Notes under the pieces: model-generated
Database searches by the model: none
What the model was told of the DNA's origin: nothing
What the model saw: the letters and a program-made list of their open reading frames with translations, nothing else
In this document: one piece after another, positions 1-13,163 of the stretch
Layout of the letters: each line of letters opens with the position of its first letter
Numbering within the stretch: the stretch's first letter is position 1
NCBI GenBank assembly: GCA_018697195.1
Contig: CM031861.1
Coordinates: 2,942,671 to 3,006,670, forward strand
DNA from: Certhia americana
Lineage: Eukaryota > Chordata > Aves > Passeriformes > Certhiidae
DNA: 64,000 bases
Direction: 5' to 3'
Translations under genes and position numbers: made by a program

Positions 1-555
1 GCCCTCGGAGCACAGCGCTGGCTGAATGCCCAGTGGATGAAGGCTCCTGTTGCTGAGCTGGGAGCTGGGGGATTCTCCTGGTGCTGAGAGGAAAGGTTGC
101 ACTTTCAACCTTAACTTGCCCTGGTTTTGTCTGGCCAGTGACAGTTCCCAAATTGCCTGGCACACTCTCACTGTTGTTTCTGTAAGGTAAGAGATCTGGA
201 GGCTGCTGGAGCTTTAATAACCGTGTCTGCTGATACTGGCGTGGCCTGCATAGCTCAGCTCTTGCCTGGGCTTTTTTGCAAAGCCTTTCATCTGCCAGAA
301 CAGTGTCTGAGTCTCAGTCTCCTTGCTCACACTGATTGTTGGCACATAAGTTGTGCAAGTCCCTGGCGTCACAGCATCCAAAGGAGAAATCTCTGGCACC
401 TTTGTTACCCATGGGAGTCTCCTCAGCATTGGCTGTCTGGCAATTAAAAGGGCTACTTAATTATGTGCATGGTTCCTTTTGGGTTAGCGTAGGCAGAATG
501 TTTCATAGTCCAGTGTGCTCCATTGTTACAGTGGAGAAGGAGTGAGAAGGAGTAG

Positions 556-645
556 ACGTGGCACTTCATGAAACAGTACCGTGGGCACAGGGGTATTTGG
601 TCTTAATGATCTTTTGCAATCCTAATGATTCTGTGATTCTCTTTA
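556..645 (+). mobile_element. CR1 LINE 3'-end fragment
   Basis: Degraded similarity to the 3' end of a CR1 element: GTGGCACTTC..., then TTGGTCTTAATGATCTTTTG and AATCCTAATGATTCTGTGATTCT. The tail carries the ATTCTRTG-type repeat that ends avian CR1 copies. Diverged, so the 5' limit is approximate. Confidence 0.6.
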
Positions 646-2339
646 TATGATGAGCTATTATGCACTCAAAGCAGAACCAGCTCATCGTAAGCCTTCTCCC
701 AAATCCAGAGCTCACCTCTGGGCACTCTTTCTAGATATTAAGACTCTCAGCGCAAGACACTGAATTTTCTGTCTGAAAGAGCTATCTGTCTGAGATGAAC
801 TCTGCTAAACAGCTGTGACAACCATGGGAGAAGAAATAAGTGAAAAAAGGGGGATGGAGACAGCCTAAGGAGAGGAGAAGGGGGCTGTATGTACAGAGAA
901 TTATTTTTTCAGTTCAACAGAATCAACTGCTCTCAGTAGAAATTGGTCCTGCCTCTTCCCAGGCAGATGTGTATCCCTCAACTTGGGCAGTGTTTGTCCT
1001 GACAAAGTGTGGTCAGAGCAGTGGATGCAACTCCAGTTTGTCCCACAGCCTCTCCTAGGGAAAGGCAAGGCTGCTGTGAAGAGCATAATTTGGGATTTGT
1101 TTGCTTTTGTAGCTTTCTGGACTTGCCTTTTCCTGTAGGTCTCCCATGTCCATTGAATGTAAAATAAGAGAGCCCAGGGACCCAGGGGGCTGTGATCACA
1201 TTGGCCTTGTAGTAGGAGCTAACAGAGCTGGAGTGTGTACCTGGTTTTGCTTGGAAAAAGAAGTGGAGTGTGTTTTTAAGGAGCACATTGCCTTCCTACC
1301 TTCCCTCAGTGTGCCCAGATGGTATTTCAGAGAAACTGCAACTACACAGGTCTGTAGAAATTGTACATTCTTGTAACTCAGAAGGGCTCTGTAACTCAGA
1401 AGTTCTTATCGTTTCCACCATGAGATTTATTTTCTGGGCCTTACTGGAAACATTACCAGAGAAAACTTGGAGCTAGTGATCCATCTATGTTGTGTTTTAC
1501 TGTCTGTTTTTTATTATGCCTGTGGTTTTCACTAGATTTGCTTCAGCTGTGATTTATTTTGGTCTCCTGCTCTGGCATTTGCTGGGTAAGCTTGCGTATT
1601 CTTTGCATTTTGTTGTGTTACTACTTTTCTCTGCTCTATTATTTTTAGGTGACATTCAGGCCTTTGTCTTTCTCCTGAGTACCAGTTTTCCAGATCCCGG
1701 TCAGAGACAGATTCCAGGTTGGCTCAGCACCTCCTGCTTGACTCAGGAGTTCTTGCTGCCTTTTTCATCTTGCTGAAAAACATTAAAAACAGTTGGAAAA
1801 CTATTAAAGTAGTTAATAACAGTTTGGTGGTGCTCAAAAGTATCTTGAGTAAGTATTTTTTTATTTAATTCATTATTGCAAAGTTCTGAGGCAAGTCATC
1901 AGAGAGGGATGGTGGGGTGAAGTAAGAGCCAGAGTTTTCTCTGTAGGTTTGAGGTTCTTCTGTTTGGGGAGACAGATAAATTGTGACCATTCCAGAGCCC
2001 AGGTTCTCTGACTTTTTTTTGCTGTTCAAGTCTTTTGGGGGCTTTTCCTGCTCTTAGTCCATGAGCTCAGGGCTGCTGCCTACACAACCTGTAGCCCAAC
2101 ACTGTGTGCATTGTTTGGGCAGGAACTTCTCTGATTACCATATGATTCACAGCCCTGCTGTGCCACTGACTTATGTCATACGTGTCCTGCTCCCACACCC
2201 ACAGCAATCAGAAATTCTCTGCTCTGCTTGTATTTATTTTGTTTCTTTTGTAATAGAAAAGGGTGGCTGGAAACCTCAGTTGTGGAAAGCAAGTGTGGTC
2301 AGCTCTGACAAGGTTTTTTTGGCTTTCCTTCTGCTTTTC

Positions 2340-2363
2340 CTCTGTGTGTGTTTACACACAGAG
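2340..2363. repeat. 10-bp perfect hairpin
   Basis: CTCTGTGTGT, loop GTTT, then ACACACAGAG. It is TG/CA-rich, so may simply reflect inverted simple repeats. In intron 1. Confidence 0.85.
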
Positions 2364-5300
2364 CACAGCCTTGTCTTTCCTCCCCAAGCCAGGATCCAAT
2401 TACACTCTATCCCTGTGCTGTTCCCACTTCTCCTCAGCCACCAACCCAAATCTGGTTGTTAATACAAGCCTCCTGCAGGTTCTGCACCTTCCTGCAGCCT
2501 TCCCTGCACAGCCTGTGTGTGCCAGCTTCAAAAGCCACCAAGCTGGTGCTGATGTGACATCAGTGAACTTAAGCCTGGCTGCTCATTTGCACAGCCCCTG
2601 CTCTTCTCATCTCCAAGTTTAGCAGTTTATCCTCAGTCATTCCCATGCAGCAGGGCCTGCCAGGACAGCCTCTTATCACGGGGATTGATCTCATGCCTAT
2701 CCCTGTCAGGATGGGCTCCTGCTCCTTATCTTCAGTCAGCCACCTGGGATCCATCAGGGCAAGTTCCAGATGAAGCCACGGCCTGAGGGTGGCATTGCAT
2801 TGGATGCTCTTCCTGGAGATGCTCTGGACATGGACACTGGGCCTTACACAAGGGGACAGGAACTTCTGTGCTTCCATATCCCACTGGATACCTGTGAGGG
2901 GATCCAGATCCAGGCCTCTGCCAAGAGGCTTCGGGATACACCTAAAGTACAGACATTCTGGTGGCCCAGTGTGGATTCCCATGGGAATTTTATTGTTTCC
3001 AGTGTAGTCTTTTAAACCACTTCATTGTTTGCAAGGCTCTGTCCCTGAGCACAAGTACAGAGAAATGTCACTTGTAAACCACAAAAACTGGAAGAGAATT
3101 GAGTGTGAATAAGTCTTTTCCACCCCTTTCCATGATTTGTGATCTAATGAGCCGAAGATCAAGTGCTTTTTTGGTGTGAGGATTTTTCCCACAATTCTTT
3201 GTTATCCGTAATACCTTATTTTAGCCCTTTAATTTGGTATTGTAGACTCCTAGTTAGACTTCTGTTGTCTTAATCTGGAAGGGAACCACTGTCTTAATGC
3301 TGTTTATTTCTCAGAAGATGTAAAGAGATCACTAAAAAACCTTTTTCACTTCTGGTTTCTGCCTTAGTGGCTCTAAACCATACAAACTGGGTGAAAATAC
3401 TGCGTGAGAAGATGATTTGTATTTCCTTGGCCAGCACAAAGCTGAAAATACTCCAGTGAAGGTGAAAGTGTAGAAATGTCAGCAAGAGCTGCCTCCTTGC
3501 AACTTCCTCAGTCCTTACTTCCAGTAGTACAAGCTACAGGTAGTAACTGGGTCTTCAGTTGTTTTCTTCTTGGCTTTGGGGGGGTTTTGTTTGTTTGTTA
3601 ATTCATCTAGACTTTATATGTGGCAGGATAAGCTGCTTGCAGTAATGGGCTGTAAAACATATCAGGAATAGTAATAATAATTAAAAGTTATTTCAGTGTA
3701 GTTTGTGATGTGATTTATGGGTACTCCAAAATCACTCTGCTTCTAGAGTGTGGGATCAGATGATGTTAAATAAAAAAATGAACAAGGAATGTTTATTGGA
3801 ATAAAAAAACCCAAGACTGTGGAACAGCAATTGCATTCTAGTTGGTGAGGAGAATGTGTGAATACAGCAAAGAGATTAAAGAAGCAAGAGGGTGAGCCAA
3901 GATGTTACACTTTTTAAGAGATCAGGAAAGGGAAATTCATCCCTTTCATGGCCTGGCTGTGAGCCTGCCAGCCCTTGGTCATGACCTTGGGAAAGGCAGC
4001 ATAGACGCTGAAGTGACCATTTACTTGCCTTTTATTTTTGGAAGGGATTGCTCTGGAATTCAAATAAAAATCAGCCCCATACATGATGAAATAAGCCTTT
4101 ATTTTTTGGCTCTGCCTGTCACAAACTTGTCTGCAGTTCAGCCCCAAGGAATAGAGCAGCAGATCCTCACAGGGACAATGTTATTAATGTCAGATGGAGT
4201 TGCTCAGAACCAGGCTGCAAATGTGGAAAACTCAAGGAAATAAGTAACTTTCTTTTAAAGATGACAGTTGAATTCAGGAATAAAAGTTGAGGGTGATAAG
4301 TGCAATTTCAACATGGATTGGTTCCATGCAGGAGGGTGATGCTGGAGCACGTGGGTTGGGAATAGCTGCTGATGCAGTGCAGCCAGGCTGGGCTGCAGGG
4401 AAAGGCCTTTTGCTCCTCTGGGAAGTTCCATGGATCACATGCTGCAGATGGAAGCCGTGTGGGTTCATTACTCATTGCAGAATTATGGCAAACTGTCCTC
4501 TCTGCAGCCTCTGTGTCAATCTCAAACAGGAAAAGCCTTTGCTCAGAGAGAAGCTGTGCTGCAGAAATGAGCCTTGCCCATCAAGAACTGAAATTGTGAA
4601 TAAGGAATAAAAATTCCCATGTTATTCCTCAGTTCCCAGGCATGCAAAAGGAGACATGGAGTAAAATGTCCTAATTGGGGGATGTAATCTGAAAAAAACA
4701 ACGTCCTTCTGTGTTCTTACCTTGTGACAGACCAAGCCTCCTGCTCATCTCTTGCTCCAAGGCTCCAAGTTTCAAACAAAGTGAAGCTTTGTGTGAAGCT
4801 CAAAGTGAAGATGGCTGGGGAAGCTGGTTGTCTTTTAGTCTCACCACAACGGATTGATCTTCTTTTTATTTTTTTTTTAATTGATTTTTTTCCTCCCCTC
4901 TCTGGTCAGACAGTGCCAATAGAGGGAATTCTCTGTGTGTCTGACTGGTGATCTTGAAGTCATTTGCCTGCTCCCACTGGCGTGGCCTGGCTTGCCTTTC
5001 ATCTCCCTTCAGGCTTTAAAAGGCTGGGGAGAAAGCAGAGAGACATTTAGCCTTATCTCATAATTTGTTGTAAAACAGCTTCTTTGCTGCATAATTTGGT
5101 TTGGAAATGAAAAAAAAAATTTTTTTTATCAGGACACGGGTGTTGCCACAGACACAGAGGCAAGGAGCAGCCCCTTTGGTGGATCTGGACAGAACAACTG
5201 GGTTCTTCCCCGGCTCTGCCTTGTCCCTGCACTGGTTGAGAATCAAGGATTTAATTGTAAATACCAGAAATCTGTAATTGCAGCAACACCTGCCTTGCCA

Positions 5301-8300
5301 TAGACAAGAAAGTGCTTGTTTTTCAGGTTAATACTTGTCCTGAAGCAGTTGCTGACTTTGTCATGGCTGTGTTCACTGAGAGTTGTCTTGCTTGCTCTGT
5401 GTTGGTCGGGTTTGTTTTTTTCCCCCCAAGAGTTCTTTGGAGGAAACCCAGGATTCTGAAGTTGCCATGCTTTGAGGCTGATACATACAGTATTATGTTT
5501 TATATAAAGCAGCAGACTAATGCTCAGCCTTTGGTCTCAGTGGATCAGGAATTTAGTGTTCAGTTTAGAGCTTTTCCCCTGTGCACACTGAGAGCTTTTG
5601 TCTTGCCGTGCCGCTTCCTTCCTCCGCATCTCGGAGCGTTTTCCAAGCATCTCTGAGGCATCATCTGTGGGAAGCAGGATTGGTAACTGTTTAACAGATG
5701 AGAAAACTGAGGGAAATGCCTTAGTCACATGATTTAGTGGCAGACTGGAATACATTCAGTATTTTTGCTGCTAGGTCCCAGGAGCTGTGTACTAAACCTA
5801 CTGTTGCCTTTCCAGCCTCCAAAGGCTTTTCCCACTCCGTTTCAGCACAGGCTTAGAGTTTTTAATGCTGCCTCAAAATAGTTGCCCTTCTCTTCTGAGA
5901 ATTGAGAAGTTTTTCTTCAAAATACCTTCCCTCCCCCAGTTTTTGTGGGTTTTTTTAAAAAATTTTTAATCATTCCCTGCTGAAAACCTCCACATCAATC
6001 TGATCTCAGCTTGTCCTTCCAGCAGGAGAGAGGGGTTTGCACAGGCCCCATCCAGAGCTGGGAATGTCAGCGCCTCTCTGGGTTATTTAAGATACGTCTG
6101 CGATGCAATAAATCTCATCTTGTCATTCTAATGGTACAATAACTTGGAAATGAAAGAAGTCAGCTGGGGGAATATGTGTGTGCACTGGAAAAACCATCCA
6201 GAACGCTGCGCTGGAACAGGACTTTGGATATTGTTGTGGAAAAATCTTGGAAGCCGTTATCCGGGTGCACAGGAGCAGTGAAGCAAAACAGGGATGCTTG
6301 TTTAATGAAGGGAGAAAATAGGAGAGTGGCAGAGGGAATGTGTCCATTCCTTCTGGACTCCGCTGCTGGTTTTAAGTAGAGGTGCATGTCTTGTTGGCAC
6401 TATCCCTCAGGAGAAAGGGCACATAAAGAAAACAAGCCAGAAGGTAACCAAAACAATACTGAAGTAGACTAGTTAGAAATGATTTATTTTTTAGTTGTAC
6501 CTCCCAGCTGAAGACACTGAATAAACCATATCCATATGGAAATGCCGTGAGCTTTTAGGCTGTCAAGCAGGTTCCGTGGAAGATATTGCAGAAATCTCCT
6601 CGGGGGAGATGGATTTCACTTGGACATGGCACTGTGGTCACCAAAGATGTGCAAACAGGAAAAGAATTATTGATAACCCCTTCTGTTCTCCCACCCTTTT
6701 CCCTGACTTCCAAGGCACTGGGTTTCCTGGGGCACCAAGGGCTTTCTTTGATGGCTGTGCCTCTGTTTCTCCTCCTGGAAAACAAAGAGTGATGGGGATC
6801 TTTGCTTTGTACCAGGTATTGTTTGAAATTTCAAACTGCTTTAAAAGGAGGAAGGGCCCTGGCGATTCAAATCCATAAATCTGTATTTCTGCAAAGAGTG
6901 GTTTGGGTCTATTCATTGCATCCCAAAAGAAAAGAGGAATTGTCAGTTTGTTTTTTCAGTCTATTACATGAAAAGAAATTCATAGACCTTTTCCTTCCTA
7001 CCTAAGAAATGCAGAGATGGAAATAGTTCCTAAAGGCTCCAGTTAGACCCAAACCTCAGTTTTTTAACCATGTTTGAGACAAGAGTTGTGGTGATGATGT
7101 CTTTAGTAAAGCCTAAATCTGAACCTAATTTTGACAAATATATTGTGTCTGTTTTGTGGGCCCAAATGCTCCTTCACAGCTTTTTGTGATAGTTTGAAAT
7201 CCACACCTCAGGTTTCAGGCAGGTGTGGATAAAAACAAACAAATAAAAACCCTAAACAAACAAATAACTGCTAACCCCTGAGATTTTATTCATCAGTGCT
7301 TCAAGAGGAGAAGAGAAATGCTGATGTATCTAAAGTGCATTTCCTTTCATTACAAAATACAGAAAGTGAAATTGGGAATGAAACCTGATGCAACAAATGC
7401 TCTTTTATTTGTGGAGAAGACTTTTGGCAGCAGAAACACAAATGACAGCATAACCTCTTTGAAACAGATGACCTCTGTTTGCCCTGTAAAATTTCCTGCG
7501 TTCTGCTTTTCATTAGCTATTTGCTTATGTGGTTTATGTATTTTGTAGATTTAAAAAAAAATACATAAAATATGAACTATGATATGATTTAGACCTAACA
7601 TGGGCCTTATGGATGTTGTGCCCAAACTTATAAGAACTGAGCTCTCTGTGGCTGGATGCAGTGTGGTTTTTACTCCAGTCAATGCTTAAGTGATGTTTAT
7701 CCATCTGGGGATGCCCACGGTATTCATGGAGGTTTTGGGTTAGGATATGCTGATAACTTGAAGGGAGCCTCTTCCTCCTGGGATGATGTACCAAGAGCTT
7801 TAGCTCAAGCAATAAATGCTTTTGGTTTAGGGCTGTATCCTGGAACTCCCCCCAGCCCAAAAGGATTAAATATGATTATATTTTTGCCCCAAGGTGTTAA
7901 CTCTGATGAGAGATTAATAGGAGATTACTGGAGCTGTTAAAGAGGATTCACCATTGTAAGAACCAAATAACGTTCAGAAACAGAGCTTCATTTCAGACCT
8001 TTTTTCCTCGGAATGCTCCAGTGTGAGGGGAGACAAAGCCTCTTTCCAGGAAGCACTGCTGATGAACTACCTTGTTTAATGTATAAGAAAGTTCTTTTAG
8101 ATGCTTCAAGATAAAAGGCATCCATAATGCTGCTTCAGAATTAATGATGTCATGCCAACTCCATCAGAGAGTTTATGAGTCTTGGCTTCTTAGACTCTCG
8201 TAAAATAGGTAATTTATCAGTGCTGCTAAATGAGAGAAATCACCCTGCAGCTGCAGTGAGGAACACTCAGGCTTTGATTGCAGTGGGAGAGGAAGAGAAG

Positions 8301-10161
8301 GTTGTTGGGTGAGCTGTCATGTTGTAACTGCTCAGTGCTGTGTTTTATTTTTTGGAGGGAAATCATCTAAGTATTGCAGAGGTGTTCTCTAATTACGATC
8401 TTTAAATTAGTTAAGTGTCAGCTGACCTCTGCATGTGCTGTGCTTTCCTTTTTTTGAACATAGCACCACAGAATTCCTTGGCTTGATGGCACTATACTTA
8501 ATTCTAACTCATCACCAGCACCAGGGACTCTGTGGCTTTTGGGCTGGGGTTACCTTGTAGTCATCCCTCTTTCAGCAGGAACCAAGAAAGCTCATGTTGA
8601 GTGTTACTAAGAGATGCTCACTGCCCTCAGAATCTTAAGATGTTTTTAAAACAAACACCCATTTCCCCTCCCCCACCTCAGCCAACCAACCAACCTGAGG
8701 AATAAAGAGGAGAAATCCTTTGTGTCTGGTCACAGGGAGTGAGTTTAGAAGCAGCCTTGCCCATCAGAGCTGTGGAGAGAACCCAGACCTCCTGCAAAAC
8801 CATTTCTCCCTGCCTGTGGTACCAGCAACTTGCTAATTTGAGAGCAATATTGTTCCAGTTCTCAGGCTATCTGGCTGATGTAATATTCTTGGCTACAGTC
8901 AGGTGGGTCATAATAAATTTTCTGGAACCACTTCCAGTTCTCTGTTTCTTTTCTTATAAACAACTTCTTGCACTTGGCAAATTCCATTTGCTTTAGAATG
9001 CCAAAACTGTGGATAAGTTTTCTACTTTCTAAAAGTACTTTTACTATTTTCTCTGAAAGCAGAAGAGATTAATTTTAAGGGGTTTTACTTAATGGATGAT
9101 TTTTTTCAGCATTTCAGCAGTTTCTATTATTCCTACAAGATATGGTGACGCTGGCAAGGTGTGATTTTGTGGCAGTTTAAACTGAACAAAATCAGGGTTG
9201 CTGCAGTCTTACCCATCCTTTTTTTGCCCCCAAACAATTTCCCCCACTGCCCTTTTATGCCTGCACTTTCATTTATGTGTTTATGCAGTGCTTATGCTGA
9301 GGCAAGAAATTGATGTAACCAAAGCTGAGCCTGGTTTGGGAGATTTTTCCAACTTTGACAAAAACAGAAACCAGGAACACAAAGCTTGGGACAAAGAGGA
9401 GCAGGACTTGCTCTCACTTAGGATGTAGCTCCCTGGAAATCTAAAACAATATAGGTGGTAATGAGAACACCTTCAGCTCATTTTTAATGCCCTGGGTCTC
9501 TGAGATACTGCCTCTCATCAGTGTAATGTGGAGACAGGAGGGTGGAATCCAGCCTGGGGCACGTAATATCAATGATCTTTCATCAGAGGGTGAGAGCTGA
9601 CTCAGTCTCCAGCAGGTTAAACAAGTGCCACTCACCTGTGGGATTTAAGCATCCCAGGCTGTCTGCACCCCGAACCAGAGTGAGCTGGGAGAGCAGCCCA
9701 GGCACAGAACCCTTGTTTTCACAGGGCCGAGTGTCCAGGCTCCTGTTACAGACACAGGACAAACATCGCTCTTCTCTTGTTTTGGACAGGTCATACACGA
9801 CTTCTGCATCTGGAAAATGCCAGTGGTGGAGGCTGCAATAGCTGCAGGACTTGGACGTGTTTCCTGTTCTCAAACCCTGCAGCTTTGCCACCAGGCAGTG
9901 ATGCAGTGTATTTTAACCACTATTTAATATAATACAGTACAGCTCCAGCTACTGCACACAGCCAGAGCAGAGAGGTTTGGCCTCGACTCCCACTGAAGTT
10001 TTCTCTGTGTGCACTAGAATTTTTTTTCCTCACATCTCACAACTGCAAAATCGCAGTTGCCAGATTTGATCCAAACAGCTGGTTTTTGCTGCTGGCTTTG
10101 TATCATTTTGTACTTTGGCAACATCACCAGATACCAGGGAGAAGGTTTGGGGTGACTAATT

Positions 10162-10493
10162 GCAGCTTCCAGTACCTGGAGGGAGCTACAAGAAAGGTGG
10201 AGAGAGACTTTGGACAAGGGCTTGAAGTGACAGGACAGGGGGGAATGGATTCACACTGCCAGAGGGCAGGGTTGGATGGGATATTGGGAAGGAATTCTTC
10301 CCTGTGAGGGTGGGGAGGCCCTGGCACAGGGTCCCCAGAGAAGCTGTGGCTGCCTCATCCCTGGAAGTTTTCCAGGCTGGGTCAGACAGGGCTTGGAGCA
10401 ACCTGAGATAGTGGAAGATGAACATGGCAGGGGGTTGGAATGAGATGATTCTTTGAGATGATCCCTTCCAACCCAGACCATTCTGAGAGATAC
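10162..10493 (+). mobile_element. CR1 LINE, 5'-truncated, + orientation
   Basis: About 330 bp matching the CR1 3' region from memory. Recognisable segments are CTTCCAGTACCTGGAGGGAG, GAATGGATTCACACTG, AGAGAAGCTGTGGCTGCC, CATCCCTGGAAGTTTTCCAG, and the end GATCCCTTCCAACCCAGACC followed by ATTCTGAGAG. The terminal octamer repeat is degraded. Confidence 0.9.
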
Positions 10494-13123
10494 TGAAAAA
10501 GCTTTTGCATCCGGTCCTTGCCTAGGTACCATCTGTGACCTGCTGGTTTACTGGTAAGAATGGGATTACAGGCAGAAAGTCAGAATAGAAGAAATCTTTT
10601 ATACTCCAGAGATAGTTTTGGTGGGCACTGTAGTGACATTTCCCAAGGGGAGATGGAAGAGATGGATTGCTCACACCTGAGGGAGAGCAAAATGCAAACA
10701 GAGGAGCAGTGCAGCTGGAGATTAGGATTCTTCCTGGCTTCACACAGCACAGATTTCCACATTAGTTCCTGTCAGCATGGAGACCCCTTGACATTATTGG
10801 GTCAAAGAAAGGTGCTAATCCATCACAGAAAATGGCTTAGCACTTGATTTATATTCATTTATCTTTGGTCTGCACAAATGCTTTGTTCTTCACCCTGCTT
10901 TGAATCAGGCCAGCCTAATATATTGGCATCTCAATCATCATTTGGCTCCCACTGAGATGAAGAAGCAATGGTCGGGCCTGCAGGGCCCTAACAGTAAATC
11001 AGTGATTTATTAGGAAGAACAGGGCAGGAAGGTGAAGATCATCTTGAAAATAGGTAGTGAGAAGAATGCTACATTTTTCTGTTTGATTATTCTGCCCTGA
11101 AGAACTACAAAACAGCAAAAGAAACCCAAATCAAACCCAAGTAACTTAAGGTTTCAAAGCACCGTATTAAAAAATTGAATAATTTAATTTTTTTAAATCT
11201 TACTGTGGTGATCTTGAAATTAGCCTGGGAAGGGGCATCGGAAGCTGAATGACTTTGCCCACACAGCTACAGTGGGTATCGAGTTCCATCAGCACGGAGC
11301 CAGGGCATGTCCAGCTCTGCTCAATCACCCTTTGTTTGTTGTGCCACTTCTCAGGGAATGGGATGAGGGGAAGGGAGACAAATGATACTGAGGGTTAAAG
11401 GATAGAGAGTGTTACATGTTCCTCAAGAATTTTTAGGAAAAAAGAGAATATTTCCAAGGTAAAGGTGCAGAATTGGCTCTTATTTATAGCACTGGTTTCC
11501 CAGTGCTCTCCCATTCTTTCACTGATTTCTTCCATCGGGGGGGGGGTTAGGGTTTGAGTTTTGTCCTGTTCCTTTTCCACCATCCTTCTTCCTTGTATCT
11601 ATTCCCAGCCTCTCTAAGTCTTCTGTGTGCTCCTTTCCCTTCCCTGCTATTGTATTACTTTGGGGGAAGAAGGTTGTTCTAAAGTACAGTTTGGTCTCCA
11701 AATGAGCTTCTGTTTCAGATCCAAGTGATGTTCCTTATCTCCTATTCCAGTCTGTTCCCACTCCTAAGTGGAGCTTCAGGGCAGCCCAATTTTAGCCTTT
11801 ACCAGCTTGTCCTTTTTTAGCAGAACTGTCTCTTATTTGAGCTGTCACCTCAATAACTTGGTGAAAAGAACAGAAAAAAGCATTCTTAGACAGTTGAGCC
11901 TCCCCAAATCTGCCTCTGCCATGGTTCTGCCTTTTGCTTTATTCCGTGACAAATTTAAAAAGCCTTCTAAGATGTTTTTTTTCCTTGGCAATAATCAATG
12001 CTATTAATATTGCTGGGATATAGTGGTTGCAGACAAACAGCTGGATCCAAAAAGTGATTAATTCTGTGGGATGGACCTTTGCTTTTCAAGTCCTTCCATG
12101 CTGTGCATCTCTGCCTCACAGAAGTGGAGATGCTCCATCTTGCTCTCAGAGAGATAATCACAATTTAGAGCAACATAGAACCAACAAAACAGAAAATGTG
12201 GATTTTATTTTGTACCTTAATAACTACAGAAGTTTTATGGACAAAGCTAATGCTATGATTGTTCATTAAAATAAAGAAGTTTTCCATCTGTGTGTTTTTT
12301 TTGTCAATTAAAGGATCTTGCTCATTTTGTTGTGAGGCAGTTTTCCTGATTTTCCATTATTTTGCCTGAAATGATGAAAAATGGTGGTTTTTTTCTTCAT
12401 TTCACCTCTGCAAATAACAATGTTCCAAACGTCAGGAAAATAATTGCATACTATGAAATGGGGTAACTGCAAAGTCCCATGCAGAAAAACCCTGGGACAA
12501 CAGCACACTGTCAAAATCAATTGGGCTGATTGCTTGAATCCATTATGGATCTGCTGCACAGGTGTGATAGAGATATCTGAGTGTATTTTTAAAATAGAAT
12601 ACAAGACTGGAATTCTAATTTTTATCCTCTACACAGATGCTGTGTTAAAAACCCAGAACATGTGGTAGTGTTTGCAAATTTTTCAAAGAACCATGGCCAT
12701 CCTGAGAACTGCTGCTTTTTGGGCTTATGCAAAAAAAATCTGCTGTTTTAAAATAAAAATACTGGTTTTCTTCAGAGTTATAAAACAATGCTAGGGATCC
12801 ATTAATCCTGACCAAGTATTCAGGCCTTAATGTAAATATCTATTAATAATATAGTGGCAGCAGCATTCTTTTGGAAACAAAATTCAAAGAGGTCCTGTTT
12901 GAGCAGTGAATACTTGCTCAGGGCAGTTATATTTAGGGCTCTAATGGAAGTGTACAAGTTATGCTTTTTATACAAACTATAAATGGCTACAACCAAGAGA
13001 CTTAGACTTTGAAATGCACTTGGCATTTGTGCAAGGAGAAAGACAGGCCAGAGCCTTGTAGTGCAGTTGGATTGGGTTAGGGTTTTTTTGTTTGGTGGGC
13101 TGGTTTTTTTTGGGTTTTGGGGG

Positions 13124-13137
<14 letters not shown>

Positions 13138-13158
<21 letters not shown>

Positions 13159-13163
13159 GGGGG
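13138..13163 (+). repeat. Poly-G run of 26 bases
   Basis: An uninterrupted run of 26 G, preceded from about 13077 by alternating T and G runs. It lies on the ABTB2 sense strand in intron 1, so the pre-mRNA would carry the G run. Length is likely to be unreliable in sequencing. Confidence 0.95.
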
